Source: Symsagittifera roscoffensis
Lineage: Eukaryota; Xenacoelomorpha; Acoela; Convolutidae
Assembly (NCBI RefSeq): GCF_963678635.1
Contig: NC_087067.1
Coordinates: 49,085,618 to 49,149,617, forward strand
Reading direction: 5' to 3'
DNA: 64,000 nt
In this document: in pieces, positions 1 through 12,800 of the stretch
Position numbering within the stretch: position 1 is the stretch's first letter
How the letters are laid out: each line of letters begins with the position of its first letter
Notes under the pieces: model-generated
The model's input: only the letters and a program-made list of their open reading frames with translations
Databases searched by the model: none
What the model was told of the DNA's origin: nothing
Translations under genes and position numbers: made by a program

Positions 1-401
1 AAACTCGAGAACTAAAAGTTAAGAAAATTGCAATCGTTTTTTTACGCTTCCCACGAAACCGATAGGTTTATTTTTTCTTTTTGTTGGATACGTTTTTTTT
101 TATTTCAACACAAAACTCCATAAGGTCGGACTGAGTATCAAATATAAATACTTTCAGTTTTACCTTTGCATTTCACTATTCTTATTTCAATTTGTATCAT
201 TTATTGAATACCTAAAATTTTTGAAAAAGGACATAATTTCCACGTGTTGGAAAAAAAAAGTTGGAAAATATTTAAGCAAGCAAAGCAAACGAGTATGTCT
301 TACAACAGAATATAATAGTATTACGAAAAAATTTGAGCCATGAATTTATTTAAAATCAGTAAGAATAGATTGAAAAGTTTCTTCTGTAAAATTTGTGAAT
401 T

Positions 402-1604
402 TTTTTATTTTATTTTCATTTTTCGAGCACAAAAATAGTCATGTTCTAAATTACCGAGAAAGCAGCTATTTTTGTCTTTGCTTTCGGACTGTATTTTATA
501 AATCAAATTTCACGAATGAAGCTGTTTAAAATTTAAATATTGTTCTTTGCTTGAAGATTTTCTCGCATTGTTTGATTTTTGATTCGTGAAAGCAAATTTA
601 GCTTGCTTTGATTGCTTGTTCTTACTTTTATTTTAACATAATGTCAGTGAATTATGATTAAGGATGAGTATATCAATTTTTCATCAATTTAGATAAAATC
701 GCAGAACGAAGAAAAAATTGTCTTTCGATGTTTTCTTTTGCTTAACTAGCTCTATGCAACAATTTTATTTGCTTTATTGTGTTGATTGAGACTTAAGCTT
801 TTCTGTTTCTACGATTTTTGTGCGTTTAATTTTGCATATATTGGGTTTAAAAAATTGATTTTTCGATTTCAAGTTCATTTCTCTTAAGCTGAGCTCTGAA
901 ACTTCAATGTTATTTTTATTCAGATTACTTGTCTACTATGACTTTCTTACGTCTGTTCATACACAACCGGCTGTTTCTTTGAAAATATTGTGAAAATATA
1001 TTAATACAAAAAATAGATTTCCCAGCAGAACAAAAATTGACCTTTTCACCTTGTATTTACCCCTGCGATAAACAAGGGTAATGCAACCGGGTACTAGACT
1101 TTTCCCGTAATTAAATCGAAACTCATTTCAGGATTCACTTGGACTCTTTTCCTCTGTTAGCAACAAAGTTACGGCTGCAGATACTTTTTGATGCATGGTA
1201 GCATTTTAAGTATGTCCCATTCAAAATTTTATTTTTATGCTGGATGCAATTTTACCGACTCGATTTATTACAACTTATTTTTTTCCCCTCTCGTTCTACT
1301 TGATAGGTTTCGACCTATACTATACAGGTTTAGTGGCCTCATATTGTTCATTTACAAGCAAGAAAAATTTTGTGTCCGCGTTTGAGAGAGAGGGCGACTT
1401 GTTAGCTTTTTATAAATCATCAGATTTTTTTATTTTATTTTCAATTTTCGAGCACAAAAGTAGTCATGTGTCTAAATTACCGAGAAAGCAGCTATTTTTG
1501 TTTTTGCTTTCGGACTGTATTTTTTAAATCCAATTTCACGAATGACGCTGTTTAAAATTTAAATATTGTTCTTTGCTTGAAGATTTTCTCGCATTGTTTG
1601 ATTT
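402..1604. repeat. diverged direct duplication, arms about 402-595 and 1427-1604
   Basis: The stretch at 402-595 recurs at about 1427-1604 with a handful of substitutions and small indels. Both arms share the run from the T-rich start, through the motif tcgagcacaaaa, to cgcattgtttgatttttgat. The arms are separated by roughly 830 bp with no recognisable gene. The right arm ends exactly where the truncated LINE begins, so the LINE may have inserted at, or helped create, the duplication edge. The rest of 1-1604 shows only AT-rich DNA. Confidence 0.7.
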
Positions 1605-3270
1605 TTGATTGAAAGCCTTTGATACATTGGATCATGAACTACTTTTACACAAATTAGAAAACTACGGAATAAGAGGAGTGTGTAATGATTGGTTTCGAAA
1701 TTATCTCTGCAATCGTAGGCAATGTGTGTTCACAAATTCCGTTTACTCTGATTGGACAAATGTTTCGCATGGAGTTCCGCAAGGTTCCGTGATCGGTCCG
1801 TTATTGTTCTTAATATATATTAATGATATGCCCAATTGCGTAAAAGACACAACCGTTTACCTATTTGCAGATGATACCAATGTCACTTGTGAAAACGAAT
1901 CTTTCGAGTTCTTCACCAACGACATACAAAATATGTGTTACTGGCTAAATAGAAATAAGCTAACACTTAATGGAGACAAATCAATATTACTAAGTTTCAA
2001 AATAAAGCAAGTGCTTTCAGTCTTCAGTTGTGCATTAACAATTATATGGTTACTTCGAAGGCGTATTGCAAATATCTAGGTATTTTTGTGGATTCAAAAC
2101 TGTCATTTTGTACGCACGTTGAAAAAGTAAAAGCGAAACTAGGAAGGCATAGTGGAGTTATTGCTCAAATGAGAAAATTTGTACCGATAGATGTGCTAAT
2201 AAAATATTATTGTTACAACATCAAGCCCATTATACAATATGGATTACTTGTTTATGGGGGAACGAGCTTCTCGAATCTCAATCCAATTTTCCTTTTGCAG
2301 AAAAAAATAATTCGAATGATTTACAAGGTAAGGAAATTTGATAGTATTAGGGAAAGGTTTAGAGAACACAATATCTTAACAGTTCATAAGCTGTATGTGT
2401 ACGATCTTCTCAAATTTTGCTTAAGATCAATAAACAAGTTGAATTCAACCGCATTTCTTAACGATTTTTTCACTCTGAAAACAAAATCGGCTTATTTTAC
2501 CAGAAAATCTATAGGTATTCAATTTGAAGCTCCTTGCTGTAAGGCAAAAACGAAAAGACAATCGATATGGTTAAGAGGATGCAAACTGTTGAAGATATTT
2601 AGTGATAATAACTTGCTCCCGGAAAATGTTTTAAACTTAAAATAAGGGGAACTAAATAATTTGGCACATATGCTAAGAGATACGTTTATACATGAAAATT
2701 ACGAACTTGTTAGATATATTTTTGCTTTATGATTATAAATATGACTGTGTTCAAGTGCGGGGTGAGGCGGCTCGAACTGTTTTCTTTCAGAAGACCAGGC
2801 GTTGTCTCCGGGCAACATAGTTTAATACTATTCAAGTCTGAGTATGGGTATACAGTTTCGGGTTGTTTTGCTTTGCACCTAAAGGACATAGTCATATTTC
2901 AAGAAATTGTGAAAAATGGTCAAAAAGAGGGCGTTACTCTGCCCAAATTTCAAGAGAATTTAAGGGCTTTTTTTCGCGAGGTGGATGAGGCGTTAAATAG
3001 CTTCTAAAAAACTTATAATTTTTTCTTTTTGCTAATTGGTTTCATAAATATTATATTTATCACTTTTTCATAACTAATTGATGTGCTTTGTTGTGTAATC
3101 TATGAGGTACGCTCCTAGTGGGTTTGAAGAAAACTCTTTGCGTATCCTCACTTAACAATCTTGGGTAAACTGTTGATTCATTTATTATGTGATAAAAAAT
3201 ATACTTTTTGTTTAATGTAATAGTGTATCTGATTGTTAAGTGAAATAAATTCTTCTTCTTCTTCTTCTTC
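1605..3270 (+). mobile_element. 5'-truncated non-LTR retrotransposon (LINE), reverse transcriptase C-terminal half
   Basis: Coding similarity starts abruptly at about 1609 inside the reverse transcriptase with KAFDTLDHELLLHKLENYGI. It continues through the finger/palm motif GVPQGSVIGPLLFLIYINDM and the catalytic LFADDT (about 1861-1878). This style is typical of the Jockey/CR1/RTE group of LINEs. Near 2000-2030 the frame shifts, and the thumb and C-terminal region continue in another frame to a stop at 2643-2645. The tail at about 2646-3270 ends in a (TTC)n microsatellite at 3250-3270, as many LINE 3' ends do. The 5' truncation plus the frameshift make it a dead copy. The exact clade is not resolved. 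Confidence 0.85.
2729..3007 (+). CDS. small ORF of unknown function inside the LINE 3' region
   Basis: This 92-codon open frame lies between the end of the reverse transcriptase reading frame and the (TTC)n tail. Its base composition is less AT-rich than the surroundings (for example the stretch around 2755-2815). I recognise no domain. It could be a leftover of another sequence carried within the LINE 3' tail, or chance. No signal peptide or membrane segment is evident. Low confidence that it is a gene. Confidence 0.15.
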   Translation: MIINMTVFKCGVRRLELFSFRRPGVVSGQHSLILFKSEYGYTVSGCFALHLKDIVIFQEIVKNGQKEGVTLPKFQENLRAFFREVDEALNSF

Positions 3271-5766
3271 AGTTTTTTTGTAATTTTTTCTGCTTAAAGA
3301 GTTTCTATTAAGGTATTTTTGGCTTTGAAGCCGCTTGGTTAATTTTCTTTCGAGGCTAGTTTTACATTATCTTGTTTTGACATGTTTTAGTCAAAACTAG
3401 TCTTATTAATTTTGATTGAATTTTTCATAATTTTCGAATTTTTGACGATTTTTTTGTTCTGTATCGCAGGTTGTACGAAGCTCAGCTTGGCATCTGTGTC
3501 TCAGTTTAAGTTAATAGCGTCAAAAAAGTTGCAACAACAAAGTGTGCAAAATTCCATGATTTTTCAAAACATGACAACACATACATCCAAAAATGTTTGT
3601 AAACTCCTACGTTCGAGATGAAAAAAGAAATTCAGCTTGAAGCTTTGGAATTTTGTTCACGGTTTATGTTTTCAACGCTTTAGATGCAACTAACTTAATT
3701 TGAGAAAGTAAGGTAAGCCAATTTTTGGATATTTGTCATTTTCTAACTCTTGTCATGTTTTGGCATATTGTATTCTCAGTTATCAGGCTTTTGAATATGC
3801 ATTTAACACAGAGTCGAATGAGAAAAGTTCACAAAATACCTCGAAACATAAAACTTGGTACTTTGAAGTCTCACTTTCCTCTATCTGCACGATGCCGATC
3901 TGAAAATGAACTAACACCAGTCACCAACTGAGCAGCTACAGATGGTAATAAATTATCATTATTATGCAGCAAAAGAGCCACCAAATTCAAGTAAAACTAT
4001 AACTAAGTGCGAATTGAACAGCAGAACTGTTGATAACGAGTCTAAAGTCTTTTTATCTATGCCACCGTCGCATGAAAAAAGGCTAACATAAGCCAACAAT
4101 AAAGATGAGAACAGATGCTATTAAAATGCCAATGCTATAGATCGTGATAAAGACAGAAATTCCATTAAAGGAACATTTCTATTTACAAGTCAGGTTGAGA
4201 AAAAAGTAGATTAATTCTATCACAATAGCGCTTGTGTAAACAAACATAGCCAACATACAGCTAAGGAACGCAAGTAAACAGAGAAATGACACCAAATGCA
4301 ACCAACTTTTTTTAAAATCAAACTACGAATTTCAAAAAAAATGGATGCCCTTGAAGCCATTTGAATTTCTGGAACAATTTATAATGGGCTTTTCAAATAA
4401 ATTTAACCCAATTTGAGAAAACTGGATCCATGGGTAAAGTTTTATTTCGCTGGGAAATCTGATAATTTAATTTCGTTTTCGAAAGTAAAATTCGCTCACG
4501 TTTTTTGTGACCTTAACATTTTTCCTGTCCTTTTAACGAAGGAAATGAAAAAAAAAACTTTCAAAAATCTCAAGTCAAACAGAAAAAAAATTGAGCGTAA
4601 AATTTTAAGACTTTTTCCTGAAAAAAAATCACCAAGACCTATATAATAGTACTCACTACCATCATTTCTTTTAAAATGGATCTCTAAAAGCTAATTAACT
4701 CTTAGCATTTCTTCTAAAATGTGCGTCTTTGGTTGAAATTAAAAGTGTTGATCTTGTTACACAATCCAATCCAATCCACCTCGTGTAAAATTCGATTTAA
4801 GCATAAAAATTGTTGTGCGTTTCAACGTTGACGTCGCCCAGATGATATTCCAATTCTTATGTTGAAAACTACTGAAAAGACGGCAAACTAAACGGCTCAA
4901 ATTCAGTTACAATAACATCACACCAGCTAACTTATCATCCACAATATCAGCAACAACTTTTCACTAACGACAAAATTGAAACTAGCACAGCTCAGCAGAG
5001 TAATAAAGGGAGGAGCAGGCCAGCACAACAGTCACATTGCATCTATTTTCACTATTATTATTAGTTATATCATTACCAAATATTATAACAAATTCAACTA
5101 TTTGTATATTAAATCTGCAGTGGATTTTGATGGAATTTTGAGATAGAACAGTTTTATCAGCAGTTTTCAAATTGAATATTAGAGACAAAGAACTGAGTCT
5201 TTGCAGTTTCAAACTTTTTAAACCCTCTTCAATGAACAGTTGGGATTGCAAAATATAGATTCCATTCCGTTGCCACTTTGGTTTCCCATTTTAGGTGTCT
5301 GACATTGAGAGTAAATTGTGTTGTAGTTTTGAATTGTGTCTTGTGGTCTGTCGGTGTTGTGTAATAAGGAGAGAGAGAGATGGGGAAAGGGGGAGATTGA
5401 GATAATGAAATGATGAAGTCAGACCATTTTGAATTGCAGAAGAGAGGTGGGGAAGAATGGCTCCAACTTCATTGCCATGTAAGAGAAAGGAGAAGCGATT
5501 GCTGAGAAGAACTAAAACACAGCAGCTTCTTTCAACACAATGCAAACCATATTAGTTAATCGTCTTGTCAAAAAAAGTCCGATCTATTCCAAAACAGAAA
5601 AACTGGAATATAGAAGCAACGCTGAACTTCAAAGTTTTCACCTTCAAAACAAACAACCTAATACTACGGGAGTCGAAACTAGGCAAAATTTATTAAGTAA
5701 AATTTATAATTTATCGACAAAAAAATCGGATGTCGTAAATAGCATGCACGCGAGTCTAGTGGCGTT
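3271..5766. other. non-coding stretch with one dispersed-repeat copy
   Basis: No supported gene. About 4320-4665 holds a copy of the repeat family that recurs in ST7 introns, recognisable by gagaaaactggat, a block reading ttcgctgggaaatctgataa, and an end close to agacctatata. About 5340-5400 is purine-rich (gagagagaga followed by gggg runs). The short open frames here look like chance. Confidence 0.5.
4320..4665 (+). repeat. dispersed intronic repeat family, copy 1
   Basis: This copy shares ordered blocks with 8040-8460, 22385-22680 and 23650-23945: a 'caatttgagaaaactgga' block, a 'ttcgctgggaaatctgataa' block, a 'cgttcacgttttt' type block, and a terminal 'agacctatata...ttcactac..cattac' block. 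The same block order occurs, more diverged, inside each 1,485-bp array unit. No coding capacity is seen, so a non-autonomous element is likely. Confidence 0.65.
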
Positions 5767-5803
5767 CAGGGGCAGTGATGTCACCTTATTATCTATTCAA
5801 CCA

Positions 5804-6195
5804 CCAGCGGATTTAGGGGTGCGGTCCCCCTCCCCTCAAGGAGTCGACTCCCTGCGACACCATGGGTCCCCCCATAGCACTATTTTGAGATATTCATTTT
5901 TGGCTGACTGACCCTAAAATTTTCTAAAGGCGCCTAATTTTAAGGGAGGGGGGGGGGTCAAAGCGCGCACCAAAAAACGCGATTTTGTGGTCAAAATTTC
6001 CCAAAAACTGCCTGCAAACGCCTTTTATCAAAATTTGCCTGTGACGCAGAAATTTTGGTCAAAATGGGGTCTTTATAGTGATTTGGGAGAGCTCAGAAAA
6101 TCAATTTTGTCGATCTAAAAAAAAAGGTCGACAAAACTTTTTGAAAAGATTTTTGAAAATCCCCTCTCCTCGAAAAAATCCTAGATCCGCCCCTG
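5804..6195 (+). mobile_element. MITE-like non-autonomous DNA transposon (hAT-type ends)
   Basis: The 3' end (6177-6195) is the reverse complement of caggggcggatctaggatt. The 5' end at 5804 reads cagcggatttaggggt, so the two ends form imperfect terminal inverted repeats starting with CAG, the signature of many hAT MITEs. The interior is rich in C and G runs (for example the long G run near 5946-5957) and carries no transposase. A further caggggc lies upstream at 5767 and could be the true start. I could not find a convincing 8-bp target duplication. Confidence 0.55.
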
Positions 6196-6561
6196 TTTTA
6201 ACGTTTCACAAGTTCCAAAAACACTTCTATATCATTGTCTGTCCTATAATTTAGAAACGAAAATATTTGGATAATTTTTCAGGGTAGGATCTAGGAGTTT
6301 CTCGAACATTAGAGTCGGCTTCGTAAATCAACAGAAATACGGTGCCAATTCGGTTGTACTTGATCAGTTAACTTGCAAGCGCTAGAATCTAAATTTTCTG
6401 ATACAAAAGACTGAGTTTCTGCAGAGTGCAAAATAAAGGCTTGAGATGAATAGCACTGGATTAATATATATGACTCCTCAAAGTAGCATCGGCTACGGAG
6501 AAATGGCTGACATCCCCCTCCCCCTCCCCCACAAGGAGTCCTGCATTGCGTAGGACCGGGG

Positions 6562-6821
6562 TTAAAAAGTATACGATGTATGACTCACTACTGATGCTGC
6601 GGCGCCCATGTTCTGTGGGTACTGGTGGGTTAGGAATGCGAGTGCAGCTGTAATGGTGCACAGAGCAGCCGTGAACACGATGAAGAAGGGCAGCTCCTTC
6701 TTCGGGTACACTGACAGAGGGTGAAAGTGGGGCAACAGCTCCCTGTCTGCCGTCTCTGTGCACGAGGGGTACGGGTAGAACAGATGGCCCTTCTCCAGTG
6801 GGTAGGGGATCATACGAAACG
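6562..6821 (-). CDS. ST7: ST7 last recognisable exon, C-terminal membrane segment
   Basis: After acceptor ggttag it encodes [38 protein letters not shown] and [11 protein letters not shown]. The hydrophobic run [20 protein letters not shown] is the C-terminal transmembrane segment. A strong donor (gtgagt, from 6588) would end the exon at 6589 after ...AAASV, matching the place where vertebrate isoforms splice to alternative tails. Without splicing the frame runs to a stop at 6562-6564, adding a short VSHTSYTF-type tail. I could not find a downstream tail exon in 1-6500. Confidence 0.9.
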
Positions 6822-9800
6822 CTAACCAAACAAGCATGTCATATTCTACTGTCATCGTTACGTAATTGTTTTTTCTTGATAATCGTTACGGAATTATTTT
6901 TGCATTTGTAGCAAAAAAAATTGTTAGGTTCTGAAGAAAGGGGCCATCAAACTCACTTGCCCAGTTCTCTCTGTGCTTCGTATTCAACTATTTAAAGAAG
7001 ATCTACCTTCTACTGCAAGCTGATGGATACTACTCAATGTTTTTATCCTCAAATTTTGGGGTCCATGATTCAGATCTGAATAGTGAGCATATCTAGTTTT
7101 GGGGTGTTCCATGTCAATTTTAACTATCCTATTGCTTACACAACTATCCTTTAAACGTGATTTTTCTGAAAATTCAACTACCATAATTACATCAACAGTA
7201 GTGACTCTAACTTGTCTACCACGTGATGTATAATGAGTTACGAAAAGATACATAGTCCCATTGCACAAAAAAAATCATGGACAGAATACATGCACGTTTA
7301 ATTGCAAAGGCACTAACTTCCCTCTCCCCTTGTCCCTCCCACAAGCAGTAAAAAGATTAGATGTGATTTCATAAGTGACTTTAGCGCAAAAAACAAGGAT
7401 AGCTCAGATGTATAGAAGTTATATTAAACAAAGTAGTGTTACTCACTTCCCTCCCACGTGCAGTGCAGTAGATTGAGTGCGCCCTCCACTCTCTTCCAGT
7501 GTCTGAGGTGGAAGAAGGCGTAAGCTATGGCCTCGGAGTCCCCCCTCTTCAGAATGTGTTCGGGGGGCAGGATGAGGGGCTTCGTCTCCAGAAGATACTT
7601 GGGCACGTGGGGGTTGAACTCCACTGCTCTGTGAATGGCGTCTACTGCCTGCAGCTCGCTCTGGTTCAGACCACGCTTCGAAGCTACTTCAGGAGAAAAC
7701 CTGCAAAACACATCGCAATCTACTCAATATAACATAAAACATGAATAAGTACTAACAAACAGTAGATACTAGTTCTATTCAAGACTGGGCGACAATTCGT
7801 AACCGGCGACTATTCATAAAAACTCATTGTTAAGTAGCGAACATTGGCAAGCTCTACGTAGCGTACAACCGGCACGAGTGGTATTGAGTGCATTAGCCGT
7901 GTTTGCCGCTTAACCTACTGCTGCCAAATGTCGTCTGTTAAGAATTGCCGCCTCACGACTCATTAAAGTAATAGAATCTTTTGTTCGCAAATACAAACAC
8001 TGACAGTTGGAAAAGAGTAATGAACGCAACGAAACTGAAAAAAAACTGACTCGTTTTTTGAAAAACCTTCAAATTTTGAATTTCGAAGAAAAAAATAGAT
8101 GGCGTTAAAGCTCTTTGAATTTGTAGAACAATTTATGATGGACACTTTTTTGTTATAACAAACCCAATTTGAGAAAACTGGACCAATAAGCAAAACGTAT
8201 ATTTCGCTGGGAAATCTGATAATTAATTTCCAATTTCGAAATTAAAAGTCGATCACGTTTTTCGTGACCTTAAAACTTATGCTGTTCGATAGTGGAGTTT
8301 GCTTTCCTTTTAACAAAGAAAATGAACGGAACTTTTAAAAAACCACAAGTCGAACTGCGAAAAATCAAAATTGAACAAATTTTAAGACTTTTTCCTAAAA
8401 GAAAACAAATCAGCAAGACCTATACAAGAGTAGTTACTACGTTCATTACTCTAAAAAGATACTTTGGAATTTAATCACATTCAATTGTTCTTCCAAAACT
8501 TGTTGAGCTGCGGCAATAAAGACAGAAGTTCCGCATAACTTGAAAATTTTGTTGCAATAAATAAATCTACACACAAAAAGCTTTTAAAAACAAACAATTT
8601 CCCTGTTCTTCAATTAGAAATAACCAAAAACAAATAATTGCATATAGTTCTTAAACAGGGGCACAACAGCGGTTCGCCGTGATGAGCTGTACAGCTCTTG
8701 TTTTGGTCCTTTCCCCCGTGGATAAATGATCTTAATTATAGAAATAGCTAGCTTGTTCTAGTTTTGAAATTAACCATAAAGAAACTACCAAGAATCCACC
8801 CCAATATATAAAACCGTTCATCACGAGCCAATTAAGTACCTATTAACAAATTTCCCTCCCCTCGATAGGGGAGTATATGATAAATGAGATGTAAAATATT
8901 TCTGGGATCAGATCACATAAAATAGACACAGAATGTTCTTTTCTACTCACTTGTCTGCGACCTGTCTAGATTTAAGTAATGCTGACGTATAACAGATTGT
9001 GGCTGACTTCGGCAACGAGATGTCTAAAACAACCAAATTTTTCTTAACTTTGCAGCTTAGTCATAATTCCTTATCCAGAAAAATTGAGTGAAAATTTCGT
9101 GAGTCAAACCGCACAGCGAGTCAGACTTGTTTGTAAAGGAATATTCATGTTCACGGCAGTTTCAAAAACTTTTGAGCTGCTTGAAAAATTGTTAATTTTA
9201 TCAGTCCGACAAAATAAAATGCTCCAAATATTCTGAATAAAAACATCAACTCCTGATAATTAAACAAACGCATTTAAATTTACCGTCGTATTTTGTGAGT
9301 ATACTAAGACAGTCGCCGTAGTTATTGAGCTCTAGTAGACAGTCTATGTAGTTCTCGTGTATGTTCAGGATACTCGTGTGTTCCTTCATCAGATCCTTGA
9401 ACACTTTGGCCGCTTCCTTCGTCTTGCCTAGTTTTCTAGCACACATGCCCAGCCGTCTCTTAATGTACACCAACACATTCAAGTCTCTTCCTAAAAATTA
9501 CACAAAAACTTAACTCGGATCTTATTGTCATTTCCTCCCCTGTGGTACCTTGTAAAGAATTACCCCCCCCCCCCCTATCAAGAAAGAATTAAACTGTTCA
9601 GCCTTTACGATTTTTGTACCATGTAACGAATTGGCCCCCTATTGAATTGGTCCAACTCTATCAAAAAAATTATATTGTTCATCAATCATCATAATAACCA
9701 AACCAATTTTTCAAAGGAATGTGACGTTGATCTGAAAACACGAATCAGACTAAGATTCTACTAGGTCCAATTAATAACAAAAAACTATTTCAGCACCAGT

Positions 9801-12800
9801 TCCATTGTGAATTCATATTCTTCATACTTCTGTTTAAAATTGAAATCTGCACTAACTGTTGATTGCTTCGTACTCGGGTGTGTGCGCGTATATACTAGAT
9901 TTCTTGAAGTTCTGTTCTGCATTGATGTGTGCTTCTTTGAATAACTTCTCCGCATCCAGAATAGTACACGCTTCCTCTTCCGCTAGTAAAATCTGTGCTG
10001 TAACGCAGCTGAAATACAAATGATCAAAATAAACAAGGCTGAGTGTATATCAAAATTGTTCATATCAAATGTGTGTACAAAGATCAAACTAACCAATTTG
10101 ATCTAATTTTCCTTCAAGCGGATTTTTGTCTATTTTTTCTCATTTCTCTACGTAAATTTCACAAATTGGCTAAATAAATGCTTTTTAAGTGTCAATGAAG
10201 GTAATGAAAGCATTTTTATATGTCGCGTTCTTTTTTTTGCTCGAAAAAATGTTCAGAAGTTTTTTTTTCACGCAAAAAATGATCTTTTGCGGTTTGACTA
10301 CAGGATTGGCTATCACAATGGGCTTTGAATTCAATACAATTGACATAGGAAGACAAATTACGCCCACTTACAAAAAGCCGAAATAGTACGAGGAAAATCT
10401 GAACGAGTTTTAACTTAGAAAGTGGAGCTCTCAGTGCAATAAAAAGATTACTTATTGATCCAGTTTTCTTAGATGATATTTGTTCTTGAAATTCAAAAAA
10501 ATTTTTGACTGAAATTGTTTCTTGTTGAACCTCGAAAGTTAACGTTTGTTTTTTCAAAAAATAATTCAGTATTTTTCTTTTTTTTTGCGTTCATTTTCAT
10601 TTTTCCTACTGTTAGTTGGCTATGTTTTAAATGTCGTTTAATATATTTTCATGCAACAATTCACATTGATACGACACTCAATCAGGCAGTAAAATTGATC
10701 CAATTTTGTAATTGCACTGTTGAGATCAAGTGTTTTTAATCGAGAACGATACTTTTTCCCGTAAACAATTTTTCATACAAATCTGTGAGACATTGATTTT
10801 GCTTCATTATTGAACTTAAGTTCTTCCAGGCTCCTTACTATTTTGCTCTTCGGTTGCTTTTTCACCATATGGTTTGAAAGTTATGGTTCATTAAAAACGC
10901 AAAATCAATTTTTTAAAAGATTTTTTTTTCGCTTAAATAAGCTCTATCATACTTATTCGAAAGGTTGCCTTTGTACCCTGAGTTCGAATCTCGACGGGAT
11001 TTTTTTTTTCAATTGCATTAAATTGAAAAAAAAAATTCGGGAAAACTGAATTGTCAGGCTTTCGTTTCTTTGCTCATATTTTTTTGGCTTATTTCTTCCA
11101 TTACGAATTTTTCCAGCATAAATTAGTTACGGGTTGATGATTTACTTTGGTAATTTGTAAATTTGCTTGCACTAACTAAGTAAATTTTCGTTTTTTCGCT
11201 TAAAAGCTTTATTCGGCATAAATAGTTTCGGCTTATGTTTCTCGGATCTTAAAAACGATTTTGTGTCGTTTAAAAGCAAAAATTTGATTATTATTTTAGG
11301 CAAAAAAATACAAGAGGGTTGTGGTGTAAAAGTTTCAAGTTTGCAATTTTGATAAAATGACAATTATTTCTGATGTCACTCTGGTACGCAACTCAGCCTT
11401 GCTGTATAATTGATTCACTTTTGTAAATACACTCATAAGAACAAGTGTCGTGTAATCGGGAACGGGACTTATTTTTATATAAAGTAAACAGCTTTTCTTA
11501 AAAACCTCCAAGAAAATGAACTTGCCTTTTTATTGAACCCTTGTTGAAACAAGCGTTAGCTTTCAAGATTCAACAAAAAATAAATTCAGTCTAAAAACTT
11601 TTTGAATTTCAAGAATAAATATCATCTGAGAAAACTGGATCAATAAGTAATTTTTTATTGCACTGAGAGCTCCACTTTCGAAGTCAAAACTCGTTCAGAT
11701 TTTTCCGTGCTATTTCCGCTTTTGTAATGGGGCGTAATTTGTCTTCCTATATCAATTGTATTGAACTCAAAACGAAATCATATCGCTGAAAGCCCATTGT
11801 GAGTAAGAAACCGCAAAAGATCAATTTTGGTAGTCAAACCGCAAAAGATCAATTTTGGCGTGAAAAAAAATTCTGAAGATTTCTCATTAAAAATGCCTTC
11901 ACTACGTTCATTGACACTTAAAAAGCAATTATTTATCCAATTTGAGAAATTTCCGCGGAGAAATGACAAAAAATAGACAAAAACCCGCTTGAAGGAAAAT
12001 CAGATCAAATTGATTAGTTTGATCTGTCTTATATAATATCCTTCTTTCTCAGTAATTTCGACCTCAATCTGTGATAAAAACTTTAAGTTTTCCTTTTTCA
12101 TTATTTTTTCTCCATTTACAATGAGCAGATCTAAAGATCTACAGTGCTGATTTAAATTAACCGGACAAAACTCGTTAAACTTGAAATTTAAAACGCATTT
12201 TTCTCAAATTGGGTTGAATTTAAGAGAAAACGTATGAAGACAAAATTTGCTTAAAATTTTAGCAGAATTAATATGATGTAATTTGTTTTGCAAATTTGGG
12301 GTCCAAAGTTTTACCCCAAAACTGGTTGATTTTGGCTTTTCTAAGTTTACCATATGGTTTGGAAGTTATGGTTCATTAAAAACGCAAAATCAATTTTTTA
12401 AAAGATTTTTTTTTCGCTTAAATAAGCTCTATCATACTTATTAGAAAGGTTGCCTTTGTACCCTGAGTTCGAATCTCGACGGGATTTTTTTTTCAATTGC
12501 ATTAAATTGAAAAAAAAAATTCGGGAAAACTGAATTGTCAGGCTTTCGTTTCTTTGCTCATATTTTTTTGGCTTATTTCTTCCATTAAGAATTTTTCCAG
12601 CATAAATTAGTTACGGGTTGATGATTTACTTTGGTAATTTGTAAATTTGCTTGCACTAACTAAGTAAATTTTCGTTTTTTCGCTTAAAAGCTTTATTCGG
12701 CATAAATAGTTTCGGCTTATGTTTCTCGGATCTTAAAAACGATTTTGTGTCGTTTAAAAGCAAAAATTTGATTATTATTTTAGGCAAAAAAATACAAGAG

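Larger units (their letters stand above)
6822..8950. other. ST7 introns flanking the exon at 7447-7700
   Basis: Apart from the ST7 exon at 7447-7700, this interval is intronic. About 8040-8460 is a copy of the dispersed repeat family (plus orientation), and 8656-8734 is the 3' part of a repeat also found at 41,515-41,594. Nothing else is recognised. Confidence 0.6.

Noticed and set aside
5291-5545. 84-codon minus-strand frame considered as a missing ST7 tail exon
   Set aside because: The translation shows no likeness to either ST7 tail and comes from a purine-repeat stretch.
5540-5911. 123-codon plus-strand frame at the MITE left edge
   Set aside because: It runs through the MITE end and has no domain; there is no splice or similarity support.
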